Below are positions 11,833-19,880 of a stretch of 64,000 nt of DNA, one piece after another. The stretch spans positions 310,001 through 374,000 of the forward strand of contig NZ_JALDYX010000001.1 of assembly GCF_024267675.1 (NCBI RefSeq), read 5' to 3'. Positions within the stretch are counted from its first letter, which is position 1. Each line of letters opens with the position of its first letter. The translations under genes were made by a program, and so were the position numbers. The notes under the pieces were generated by a model that was not told where the DNA came from, ran no database searches, and saw only the letters and a list, made by a program, of their open reading frames with translations. The stretch is from Marinobacterium sedimentorum (lineage in GTDB: Bacteria; Pseudomonadota; Gammaproteobacteria; Pseudomonadales; Balneatricaceae).

Positions 11833-12084
11833 CACGAAAAAGGGCTGCCAGATGAATCACTCGCTCGGCGTCGGCCTCTCGGCGACATTCTCGACACATG
11901 TGGACGTCACCTGGTTGCCCAGTTTCCCCTCCATCCATTAACGCCCCTTGTCATGGGCATAGGTATAGCCCGTACACCCGCCAGAGCCGCTATAGACGAA
12001 GCCGACCCTCAGCGGGCCATGTGCCAGGGCCGCACCGGATATGGCGGTTGCCAACAGCTCCGCCGATGCGCCACGGAGCAATAG
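11831..12084 (-). pseudogene. Decayed BMP-family ABC substrate-binding protein (N-terminal remnant)
   Basis: Reading the minus strand from about 12084, a signal-peptide-like stretch (LLATAISGAALA) leads into PLRVGFVYSGSGG and GYTYAHDKGR, the N-terminal signature of Bmp/Med-type substrate-binding proteins. A TAA interrupts the same frame at 11940-11938; the frame then continues with GKLGNQVTSTCVENVAE, after which a shift is needed to read ADAERVIHLAAL. The remnant stops at the right end of repeat element A. At least one nonsense and one frameshift plus loss of the rest of the gene make it non-functional. The family assignment rests on motif recognition. Confidence 0.65.
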
Positions 12085-12239
12085 TCACCTCCGCCTGCAC
12101 GCGCTTTCGCGCCTGTCGCAAAAGCGCCCCCCCCCCCACGCGGCCCGCCGCTCTCAAGCCGGCAGCGTGGATTCGGGACAGCAGCACTGACACCTTGTGG
12201 CATAATGGCCGTTTTCCAATCCCCACGGAGCCCTGCCGG

Positions 12240-12974
12240 ATGCGTATTCCGCGTTGTCATGAACCCCAGCCCATGAACCCCGGCGACACCCTGCTGCTGA
12301 GCGACAACAACGTGCAGCATCTGGCCCGTACGCTGCGCATGCGTGCCGGCGACCAGGTTATGCTGTTCAATGGCGATGGCAGCGAGTGTCTCGCCACCGC
12401 GACCGAGGTGGACAAGCGCAGCCTGCAGGTCCGCATTGAAAGCCAGGAAAGACCCGGCCGCGACAGCCCGCTGCAGATACATATCGGCCAGACCCTGTCC
12501 CGTGGCGAGCGCATGGATTATGCAGTGCAGAAAGCAACAGAGCTTGGCATGGCGCGCATGACGCCGTTGTTCTCGGAGCGCTGCGAAGTCAAACTCAACA
12601 GCGAGCGCCAGGACAAGCGCCTGCGCCACTGGCAGCAGGTGGCCATCAGCGCCTGCGAACAGAGCCTGCGCTGCACCCTGCCACAACTGGATGCCCCCGA
12701 GCCTCTGGAACACTGGGTCGGCAGCGTCGAGGCGGATCTGAAACTGGTGCTGCATCACCACAGCGCCCGCCCCCTGGGCGATCTGCCCCGCCCGTCGTCC
12801 ATCGCGCTGCTGATAGGCCCGGAGGGTGGCCTGACCGAAGCCGAAGTCCAGCTCGCCATAGCCGCAGGCTTTCAGCCAGTGGCGCTGGGGCCTCGGGTAC
12901 TGCGCACCGAAACCGCGCCTGTGGTGGCCCAGGCCATTCTGCAAAGTTACTGGGGTGATTTGAGCGCAGGCTGA
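12240..12974 (+). CDS. rsmE: 16S rRNA (uracil-1498-N3)-methyltransferase
   Basis: SPOUT-class methyltransferase modifying U1498 of 16S rRNA (244 aa with this start). The conserved beginning MRIPR occurs at ATG 12240; the frame is open further upstream but that stretch covers the repeat-rich region and has no family resemblance. The C-terminal knot shows LLIGPEGGLTEAEV and LGPRVLRTETAP, which bind SAM. It precedes gshB as in pseudomonads and other gammaproteobacteria. Confidence 0.93.
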   Translation: MRIPRCHEPQPMNPGDTLLLSDNNVQHLARTLRMRAGDQVMLFNGDGSECLATATEVDKRSLQVRIESQERPGRDSPLQIHIGQTLSRGERMDYAVQKATELGMARMTPLFSERCEVKLNSERQDKRLRHWQQVAISACEQSLRCTLPQLDAPEPLEHWVGSVEADLKLVLHHHSARPLGDLPRPSSIALLIGPEGGLTEAEVQLAIAAGFQPVALGPRVLRTETAPVVAQAILQSYWGDLSAG

Positions 12975-13054
12975 ATCGTCGGCGGTGCTGGCTGCCACCG
13001 CCATCCATCGGTACACTTGCCCTATCATCAGGCTTACACAGGATGCACCCGCGC

Positions 13055-14005
13055 ATGTCCATCAAGGTTGGCATCGTCATGGACCCCATCGAGTCCATCA
13101 ATTTCAAGAAAGACAGCTCCCTGGCCATGCTCTGGGCCGCCCAGCAGAAAGGCTGGGAGCTGTACTACATGGAACAGCAGCACCTTTACTCCCGCGATGG
13201 GCAGGCCCTGGCCGACATGGCACCGTTGCGCGTGGCCATGGATCCGGACAACTGGTTCACCCGTGGCGCCTACGCCACCACCCCACTGGCGGATCTGGAT
13301 GTGATCCTGATGCGCAAGGACCCGCCGTTCAACAATGAGTTTGTCTACAGCACCTACCTGCTGGAACAGGCCGAGAAGCAGGGCACCCTGGTGGTCAACC
13401 CGTCACAGCGGCTGCGGGACTTCAACGAAAAGCTGTTTGCCACCCACTTTCCGCAGTGCTGCCCGCCGGTACTGGTGACCAGGCGCGATGACCTGCTGCG
13501 CCAGTTTCACGCCGAGCACGGCGATGTCATCTTCAAGCCGCTGGACGGCATGGGTGGCAGCCAGATCTTTCGCATCCAGCCCGAGGGCGTCAACCTCGGT
13601 GTCATCATCGAGACCCTGACCAAATACGGCACCGAAACCATCATGGCGCAGAAATACCTGCCCGAAATCGCCCAGGGCGACAAGCGCATCCTGATGGTGA
13701 ACGGCGAGCCCGTGCCCTATGCCCTTGCCCGCATTCCCATGGCCGGCGAAACCCGCGGCAACCTGGCCGCAGGAGGTTCCGGCGAGGGCCGCGAGCTGAC
13801 CGAGCGCGATCGCTGGATCTGCGCCCAGGTAGGCCCCACGCTGCGCGAACAGGGCTTGCTGTTTGTCGGGCTGGATGTCATTGGTGACTATCTCACTGAA
13901 ATCAATGTCACCAGCCCGACCTGCATCCGCGAGCTGGACAACCAGTTCGGGCTCGACATCGGCATGCAGCTGATGGATGCCATCGAGCGCAAGCTGCAGT
14001 CCTGA
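13055..14005 (+). CDS. gshB: Glutathione synthetase
   Basis: ATP-grasp ligase joining gamma-glutamylcysteine and glycine (316 aa). The family N-terminus MSIKVGIVMDPI starts at ATG 13055; an in-frame ATG four codons upstream (13043) is possible, but the AGGA preceding it would be too close. ATP-grasp features include FKPLDGMGG and the metal-site region EINVTSPTCIRELD. The gene opens the gshB-tonB-yqgE-ruvX-pyrR-pyrB-pyrC' run conserved in pseudomonads. Confidence 0.95.
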   Translation: MSIKVGIVMDPIESINFKKDSSLAMLWAAQQKGWELYYMEQQHLYSRDGQALADMAPLRVAMDPDNWFTRGAYATTPLADLDVILMRKDPPFNNEFVYSTYLLEQAEKQGTLVVNPSQRLRDFNEKLFATHFPQCCPPVLVTRRDDLLRQFHAEHGDVIFKPLDGMGGSQIFRIQPEGVNLGVIIETLTKYGTETIMAQKYLPEIAQGDKRILMVNGEPVPYALARIPMAGETRGNLAAGGSGEGRELTERDRWICAQVGPTLREQGLLFVGLDVIGDYLTEINVTSPTCIRELDNQFGLDIGMQLMDAIERKLQS

Positions 14006-14013
14006 GGCGCCGC

Positions 14014-14991
14014 GTGAACAGGCTCACCACTGCGATCCCTGCCACCACCGGCCCTGCGCCGGCGGTGGGCATTATGGACCGTTTTGGCTTTACCCTCTTC
14101 GTCGCCATTACGGTGCACGCCATTCTGCTGCTGGGCATCAGTTTCTCGACGGCGGAATACAAGCCGCCACGCAAGACTCTGGATATCACCCTGGCCCGCT
14201 TCGCGTCGCCAGAGGCCCCAAAAGAAGCCGACTTTATCGCCCAGGCCAATCAGCTGGGCAGCGGCACCGCCGAGACCAAGCATGCGCCCTCGACGCTAGA
14301 AGACGCCCCCTTTCACAGCAACGAACAACAGCAACAGGCCCGACAGCAAAGCCTGCCACAACCCAAGGCCCAGGAGGTTGCACCCCAACCTGTACCGACG
14401 CCGGCGCAGGCGCCTGAAATCGCCGAGCCCAAGCCCGTCAAGGCCGCCCCCAAGCCACAGAAAGTGGTCACCACCACTGCGCCTGCCAAACAGAAGCAGA
14501 GCAGCCAGCCTGCGGCGGCAAAGTCCCTTTCTCCGCCGCCGACACCGGGGGCATCCACCTCGCTGCTGGCCCGCAGCCTGGAAATTGCCAGCCTGCAGGC
14601 GCAGCTTGACCTGCAACAGGAGCAGTTTGCCAAGAAACCCAGGGTGCGCCGTCTCACCGCCGCCGCCACGCTCAAGGGCAATGATGCGGCCTATCTGGAT
14701 AACTGGCGTCGCGAAATCGAGCGCACCGGCAACGACAACTACCCCGCCGAAGCCCGCAAGCAGGGTATTCACGGCAGCCTGCGCCTGCTGGTATCCATAC
14801 TGCCGGATGGCAGTATCCGCAAGATAGAAGTGCTACAGTCTTCGGGCTACAAGGTGCTCGATGATGCGGCCAAGCAGATAGTACAGCTGGCCGCGCCCTT
14901 TCAGGCCTTCCCGGTGGACATGCGCAAAACGACCGATGAACTTGAAATAATTCGAACCTGGAAGTTTGAGAATCAGACCCGGCTGTACTAA
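14014..14991 (+). CDS. tonB: Energy transducer TonB-family protein
   Basis: Inner-membrane protein that transmits proton-motive force to outer-membrane receptors (325 aa from GTG 14014; ATG 14074, just before the hydrophobic segment, is the alternative). One membrane helix (FTLFVAITVHAILLLGISF) is followed by a long Pro/Ala/Lys/Gln-rich periplasmic spacer (about residues 95-190) and a C-terminal TonB domain with YPAEARKQGIHGSLRL and a VLDDAA region. Pseudomonas has a TonB3-type gene at this locus linked to surface motility; sharing that role is inference. It follows gshB by eight bases. Confidence 0.85.
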   Translation: MNRLTTAIPATTGPAPAVGIMDRFGFTLFVAITVHAILLLGISFSTAEYKPPRKTLDITLARFASPEAPKEADFIAQANQLGSGTAETKHAPSTLEDAPFHSNEQQQQARQQSLPQPKAQEVAPQPVPTPAQAPEIAEPKPVKAAPKPQKVVTTTAPAKQKQSSQPAAAKSLSPPPTPGASTSLLARSLEIASLQAQLDLQQEQFAKKPRVRRLTAAATLKGNDAAYLDNWRREIERTGNDNYPAEARKQGIHGSLRLLVSILPDGSIRKIEVLQSSGYKVLDDAAKQIVQLAAPFQAFPVDMRKTTDELEIIRTWKFENQTRLY

Positions 14992-15024
14992 GCCTTAGGT
15001 GAACCTCCCCAGCGGTGTACGCCG

Positions 15025-15594
15025 ATGTCTATCAAGACCAGCAGTCTGCGCGACCAGTTTCTGATCTCGATGCCACACATGCACGATGCCCATTTCGAGC
15101 ATACCGTGACGTACATCTGTGACCACAGCGAATACGGCGCCATGGGCATCGTCATTAACCGCCCCCTCGACCTGCGCCTGGACGCATTGCTCGAGCATCT
15201 GAACACCGCAGACAGTCTGCAGATAAAGGATAACCGCCAGATCTACGCCGGCGGGCCAGTTCAGGGCGAGCGCGGCTTCGTGTTGCACGCCAGCCAGGAC
15301 AGTCCCTGGCTGGCGACCTACCAGGTGACCGATGAGGTCTGCCTGACGACCTCCATCGATATTCTCGAAGACATCGCCGCCGGCACTGGGACGCCGGACG
15401 CCCTGATCGCTCTGGGTTACGCCGGCTGGGGGGCCGGACAACTGGAACGCGAAATAAGCGACAACGCCTGGCTCAGCTGCCCCGCCAATCTCGACATCCT
15501 GTTCAGGCTGCCGGCCGAACAGCGCCTGCATGCCGCCGCCTCCATCCTGGGTATTAATCTGGATCTGCTCACCGCCCAGGTCGGCCATACCTGA
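15025..15594 (+). CDS. yqgE: YqgE/AlgH family protein (DUF179)
   Basis: Cytoplasmic protein of unknown biochemical activity (189 aa), called AlgH in pseudomonads. Family hallmarks are FLISMPHMHDAHFEHTV near the N-terminus, GAMGIVINRPL, and LGYAGWGAGQLE in the second half. It sits directly upstream of ruvX in the conserved gshB-to-pyr block. Confidence 0.92.
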   Translation: MSIKTSSLRDQFLISMPHMHDAHFEHTVTYICDHSEYGAMGIVINRPLDLRLDALLEHLNTADSLQIKDNRQIYAGGPVQGERGFVLHASQDSPWLATYQVTDEVCLTTSIDILEDIAAGTGTPDALIALGYAGWGAGQLEREISDNAWLSCPANLDILFRLPAEQRLHAAASILGINLDLLTAQVGHT

Positions 15595-15755
15595 ATAGCG
15601 CCTCCCTGCCTCTGACCCTATACCGGTGAACAGCCAACCAGCTGTTAAGTTGTGACGCCAACTTGGCTATAATGGTGCGCGATTCTGACCCCGCATCCCC
15701 TGTGGGCGCCGGACCTTCTCACCGCCTCCCCGGGCCACCACAGATTGCGGATTGA

Positions 15756-16232
15756 ATGAGCGCAGACTGCCTACAAGCATTAGCCTTCGACTTCGGAACC
15801 AGCCGTATTGGCGTTGCCGTCGGCCAGACCCTTACCGCCACCGCCACCGCAATCGCACCGATCAGTGCACGCGACGGCATTCCCGACTGGGATCAGATCG
15901 ACCGCATAGTGCAGGAATGGTCGCCCGATGCCCTGGTGGTCGGCATCCCCCTGAACATGGATGGCAGTATCAGCGACATGGCCCGCCGCGCGCGCAAGTT
16001 CGCCAACCGCCTGCATGAACGCTATCAGCTGCCGAGCTTTCTGATGGATGAGCGCCTGAGCACACGGGAGGCCAAGGCGATTCACCGCGCCGCCGGTGGC
16101 GGCACCAACTACAAGAAGGAATCAGTGGACGGCATCGCAGCACAACTGATTCTTGAAGGCTGGTTTTCCAGCGAGCAACGCATTCCCAGCCATTCACGAC
16201 TGGAGGACCTCTATGACATCGGACAATCTTAG
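15756..16232 (+). CDS. ruvX: Holliday junction resolvase-like protein YqgF/RuvX (pre-16S rRNA nuclease)
   Basis: RNase H-fold nuclease associated with 5'-end maturation of 16S rRNA (158 aa). The fold's first acidic residue occurs in [15 protein letters not shown], with [10 protein letters not shown] and DERLSTREA following, and an acidic residue near the C-terminal [10 protein letters not shown] helix. GGATTG precedes ATG 15756. Its last 20 bases overlap the start of pyrR, indicating translational coupling. Confidence 0.92.
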   Translation: MSADCLQALAFDFGTSRIGVAVGQTLTATATAIAPISARDGIPDWDQIDRIVQEWSPDALVVGIPLNMDGSISDMARRARKFANRLHERYQLPSFLMDERLSTREAKAIHRAAGGGTNYKKESVDGIAAQLILEGWFSSEQRIPSHSRLEDLYDIGQS

Positions 16233-16722
16233 TGTCGACGCCTTGCTCGACAATATGGGCATGCAGCTCAAATCCATTTTGGAACAGCGCCAGATCAGCA
16301 ACCCGCTGATCGTGGGCATCCGCACCGGCGGCGTCTGGCTGGCTGAACGGCTGCAGCACCGGCTCGCCCTGCAGGACCCCATTGGCATCCTGGATATTTC
16401 ATTTTACCGCGACGATTTCACCCAAAAGGGCCTCAACCCCAGCGTGCAGCCATCCCAGCTGCAGGGCGACACCGAAGATCGGCACATTATTCTGGTGGAC
16501 GATGTCATCATGTCCGGGCGTACCGTGCGCGCGGCCCTCAACGAACTGTTCGACTTCGGCCGACCCGCCTCGGTCATCCTGGTGACACTGCTGGACCTGC
16601 AGCGCCGCGAACTACCGGTGCAGGCCGACGTTGTGGGCGCCACCCTGGTGCTGGGCCCCAATCAGGTCGTCAAGCTCAGTGGCCCACAGCCGCTGGAACT
16701 CACCATTCGCCAACGTACCTGA
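16213..16722 (+). CDS. pyrR: PyrR-type pyrimidine regulator / uracil phosphoribosyltransferase
   Basis: PRTase-fold protein (169 aa). The PRPP-binding loop appears as [18 protein letters not shown], and the N-terminal [13 protein letters not shown] is typical. ATG 16213 follows a GGAGG site and lies within the 3' end of ruvX; more upstream in-frame starts would be buried deeper in ruvX. Position upstream of pyrB matches pseudomonads. Whether it regulates transcription here is not visible; no classical pyr attenuator was identified upstream of pyrB. Confidence 0.92.
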   Translation: MTSDNLSVDALLDNMGMQLKSILEQRQISNPLIVGIRTGGVWLAERLQHRLALQDPIGILDISFYRDDFTQKGLNPSVQPSQLQGDTEDRHIILVDDVIMSGRTVRAALNELFDFGRPASVILVTLLDLQRRELPVQADVVGATLVLGPNQVVKLSGPQPLELTIRQRT

Positions 16723-16736
16723 TTCGGGCCGATATC

Positions 16737-17747
16737 ATGTTTGAACACAACGATCCCAACCGGATACAGCTCAACAGCAACGGTCAGCTGCGACACTTTC
16801 TGACCACCGAAGGCCTGTCCCGCGAGCTGCTGACCGAAATTCTCGACACCGCCGACTCCTTCGTCGACATGGGCGCCAAGCAGATCAAGAAAATGCCGCT
16901 GCTGCGTGGCCGCACCGTGGTCAACCTGTTCTTCGAAGCCAGTACCCGCACCCTCAGCACCTTTGAACTCGCCGCCAAGCGTCTGTCCGCCGATGTGCTG
17001 AACCTCAACATCAGCACCTCGTCCACCTCCAAGGGTGAAACCCTGAAAGATACGCTGATGACGCTGGAAGCCATGCATTCGGACATGTTTGTGGTACGCC
17101 ATGCCGACAGCGGCGCAGCCCACTTTATCGCCAGCCAGGTGACGCCCCATGTCGCGGTGATCAACGCCGGCGATGGCCGCCATGCGCACCCGACCCAGGC
17201 CATGCTCGACATGCTCACCATTCGCCGCCACAAGGGCAGCTTCGAGCCGCTGAAATTCGCCATCGTCGGCGATATTCTGCATTCGCGCGTAGCGCGCTCG
17301 CAGATCCATGCACTGCGTACTCTGGGCGCCAGCGAAATCCGCGTCATAGCCCCCAAGACACTGCTGCCGCGCCATATCGAAGCCATGGGCGTCAAGGTCT
17401 TCACCGACATGCGCCAGGGGCTTAAGGATGTCGATGTCATCATGATGCTACGCCTGCAAAAGGAACGCATGACCAGCGCCCTGCTGCCGAGCGAATCCGA
17501 GTTCTACAAGCTCTATGGCATGACCACCGAAAAGCTGGCCTACGCCCACCCCGATGCCGTCGTGATGCATCCTGGCCCTATCAACCGCGGCGTCGAAATA
17601 GAATCCGCCATCGCCGACGGCCCCCGCTCCCTGATTCTTGATCAGGTCACCAACGGCATCGCCGTGCGCATGGCCGTGATGTCCATGGCCATGAGCGGCC
17701 AGCTGGTCGAAAAACAGCTGCAGCAGCCGGCTCCGCCCGCCAACTGA
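16737..17747 (+). CDS. pyrB: Aspartate carbamoyltransferase catalytic subunit
   Basis: Condenses carbamoyl phosphate with aspartate in pyrimidine synthesis (336 aa, the longer pseudomonad-type chain). The carbamoyl-phosphate loop is FFEASTRT near residue 62, followed by the STSKGET loop and [11 protein letters not shown]. The roughly 30 extra N-terminal residues resemble the Pseudomonas enzyme, in which they take part in assembly with the inactive dihydroorotase and in nucleotide inhibition. That fits the neighbouring degenerate dihydroorotase gene and the absence of pyrI here. Confidence 0.96.
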   Translation: MFEHNDPNRIQLNSNGQLRHFLTTEGLSRELLTEILDTADSFVDMGAKQIKKMPLLRGRTVVNLFFEASTRTLSTFELAAKRLSADVLNLNISTSSTSKGETLKDTLMTLEAMHSDMFVVRHADSGAAHFIASQVTPHVAVINAGDGRHAHPTQAMLDMLTIRRHKGSFEPLKFAIVGDILHSRVARSQIHALRTLGASEIRVIAPKTLLPRHIEAMGVKVFTDMRQGLKDVDVIMMLRLQKERMTSALLPSESEFYKLYGMTTEKLAYAHPDAVVMHPGPINRGVEIESAIADGPRSLILDQVTNGIAVRMAVMSMAMSGQLVEKQLQQPAPPAN

Positions 17748-17767
17748 CCACAACAGGAAACCACTCG

Positions 17768-19039
17768 ATGAACATCAAGATAGCCGGTGGCCGTGTGATC
17801 GACCCGAGCCAGTCACTGGACAAGATCTGCGACCTGTATATCAGTAACGGCCTTATCGCAGCACTTGGCGACGCGCCGGCGGGCTTTGTGCCGGACAGCA
17901 CCCTGGATGCGACCGGACAGGTGGTCTGCCCGGGGCTGATCGACCTCTGTACCCACCTGCGCGAACCCGGAGCCACCCACAAGGGCAGCATCGCTCAGGA
18001 AAGCCGGGCCGCGGCCGCAGGCGGCATCACGACTCTGGTGGCGATGCCGACCACCAGTCCGATTGTCGACACCCCGGCGGTCGCGCAGTTGATCCAGGAC
18101 AAGGCCCGTGCCGCCGGCAAGGCCCGTGTGCTGCCCATGGGCGCCCTGACCCAGGGTCTGGCAGGCGAGCAGCTTTCGCCGATGCACGCCCTGGCAAGTT
18201 CCGGCTGCATCGCCTTCACTAACGGCCGCCGCCCCATTCGCAGCAGCCTGGTGCTGATGCGCTGCCTTGAATACGCCGCCACCCATGATTTTCTGGTGCT
18301 GTTTCAGGCCCAGGATGCGGAGCTGGCCACCGGCTGCATGCATGATGATACGACCAGCACCCGACTGGGTCTCGCGGGCATCCCGGAAGCGGCCGAAACG
18401 GTGGAGGTGGCCCGCTGTCTGATGCTGATCGAACAGACAGGCGCGCGGGCCCATTTCGGCCAGATATCCTGTGAACGCTCGGCCCGCATGATCATGGAGG
18501 CGCGCGAACGGGGACTGCAGGTGAGCGCCGATATCGCGGTGCACCATCTGCTGCTCAGCGACAGCAACGTCAATGGTTTTGACAGCAACTTCCATGTGAT
18601 TCCGCCGCTGCGCAGCCAGCTGGATCGTGCCGGCTTGCGTCAGGTGCTGCTGGCAGATGGCATCCAGGCCATCTGCTCCGACCACCAGCCCCATGACCCC
18701 ATTGCCAAGCAGGCCCCCTTTGCGGCCACCGAGCCCGGTATTGCCGGACTCGAAACCCTGCTGTCACTGAGCCTGATGCTGGTTGATCAGGATGTACTGG
18801 AACTGCCGCAGCTCATCGCCAAGCTCACCTGGGAACCCGCACAGGTTCTCGGCATTCGGGCCGGCACACTCGCAACAGGCGCCCTGGCGGATGTCTGCAT
18901 CTTCGACCCGGCAGCGCGCTGGACTCCGTTGGCGGCCACCACCCGCTCCGGTGGGGCTAACAGCCCCTTTATGGGCATCGAACTGCGTGGCCAGGTGACC
19001 CATACATTGCTGGGCGGCACTATGGTGTTTCAGCGCTAG
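17768..19039 (+). CDS. pyrC': Dihydroorotase-like subunit PyrC' (predicted non-catalytic)
   Basis: Amidohydrolase-fold protein (423 aa) just downstream of pyrB. The metal-binding motif that should read D-x-H-x-H has Cys at residue 61 ([10 protein letters not shown]), and a later expected His ligand region reads FQAQD. The lysine normally carboxylated is not evident around NGRRPIRSS. These losses match the inactive PyrC' partner that pseudomonad PyrB needs to form a dodecamer. A structural, non-catalytic role is therefore likely, and a separate active dihydroorotase should exist elsewhere in the genome. Confidence 0.88.
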   Translation: MNIKIAGGRVIDPSQSLDKICDLYISNGLIAALGDAPAGFVPDSTLDATGQVVCPGLIDLCTHLREPGATHKGSIAQESRAAAAGGITTLVAMPTTSPIVDTPAVAQLIQDKARAAGKARVLPMGALTQGLAGEQLSPMHALASSGCIAFTNGRRPIRSSLVLMRCLEYAATHDFLVLFQAQDAELATGCMHDDTTSTRLGLAGIPEAAETVEVARCLMLIEQTGARAHFGQISCERSARMIMEARERGLQVSADIAVHHLLLSDSNVNGFDSNFHVIPPLRSQLDRAGLRQVLLADGIQAICSDHQPHDPIAKQAPFAATEPGIAGLETLLSLSLMLVDQDVLELPQLIAKLTWEPAQVLGIRAGTLATGALADVCIFDPAARWTPLAATTRSGGANSPFMGIELRGQVTHTLLGGTMVFQR

Positions 19040-19344
19040 CGCCCCAAGGCGGTACCGCAGCCCTGTGGCACCGCCTTTCACCCCTACCCACGAGCTCCTA
19101 AACCTGCCGCCTGAAAATTGATTTTCTCCTTTAATGTTCTAGGCTTAAGCGGCTTGCCTAACTCAGGGATGATCATGGCCAGATGCACCCAATAAAACTC
19201 TATACCCCGCCAGGGCAGCGCCCTTCCAGATATTCGTTACCGCCCCTTAACCTGCAACCGCAGGCCATTCGGAACACCGGTGCTTTCGCAGCCTGCCGCG
19301 ACCACTCGCACTGGCACAAGCCTCAGCCAAGAAGGACTACTGAA
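19040..19344. other. Intergenic region between pyrC' and the SUOX-fold gene
   Basis: About 305 bases holding the possible pyrC' terminator and presumably the promoter of the following gene. The frame of that gene is open upstream but begins without ribosome site or signal peptide, so I treat 19079-19344 as non-coding. No repeat or RNA gene recognised. Confidence 0.5.
19046..19078 (+). terminator. Possible terminator after pyrC'
   Basis: AAGGCGGT and ACCGCCTT form an 8-bp stem around a 16-base loop that itself can pair partly, ending in TTT. It lies seven bases after the stop codon. The T-run is short, so confidence is moderate. Confidence 0.5.
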
Positions 19345-19851
19345 ATGTTTGCTTTCCGTCGAATGATAATTTCACTGGGTCTGTTGTTTTTCGCCGCATT
19401 ACCAAGCCACGCCGAGGACGCAGTGCGCGCGAAAAAGCCAATTCTGACCCTCAGCGGCGCCATCAGTCAGACCAACAGTGACAGTGGCTATGAGTTTGAC
19501 ATGGCTATGCTTGAGCAACTGCCACAGTACAGCTTTACCACCTCCACCCCCTGGTTCCCGGAGCCGCACAAGTTTTCCGGCCCGCTCATGCGAGATATCC
19601 TGACCAAGGTCGGCGCCCAGGGCGAAACCCTTACGGCGATCGCGCTGAATGACTACAAAGTCAGCATACCTATGGACAACAGCACCCGTTTCAACCTGAT
19701 TGTGGCGACACACAAAGACGACAAGCGTATGTCAGTACGCGAGAAAGGGCCGCTCTTTGTGATCTATCCCTTTGATAGTGATAGTGAAACCCAGTCGCAG
19801 GTATACTACGACCAATCTATATGGCAGCTTAAGGCTATCCACATCGACTAG
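19345..19851 (+). CDS. Secreted oxidoreductase molybdopterin-binding-fold (SUOX-like) protein without cysteine
   Basis: 168 aa with a clear signal peptide (MFAFRRMIIS plus hydrophobic run, cleavage after HAE or SHA), so probably periplasmic. The mature part resembles the small sulfite-oxidase-type fold: LTLSGAI near its start, a FSGPLMRDILTKVG segment, and ALNDYKVSIPM. No cysteine occurs anywhere in the protein, so the usual molybdenum-ligating Cys is absent and redox catalysis is unlikely. ATG 19345 was chosen because AAGGAC precedes it and the signal peptide starts there. It lies 29 bases upstream of a GGDEF-EAL gene; a sensory or ligand-binding partnership is inferred from that. Confidence 0.7.
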   Translation: MFAFRRMIISLGLLFFAALPSHAEDAVRAKKPILTLSGAISQTNSDSGYEFDMAMLEQLPQYSFTTSTPWFPEPHKFSGPLMRDILTKVGAQGETLTAIALNDYKVSIPMDNSTRFNLIVATHKDDKRMSVREKGPLFVIYPFDSDSETQSQVYYDQSIWQLKAIHID

Positions 19852-19880
19852 AACAGCCTGAGCTACTAAGACGAGCACAC

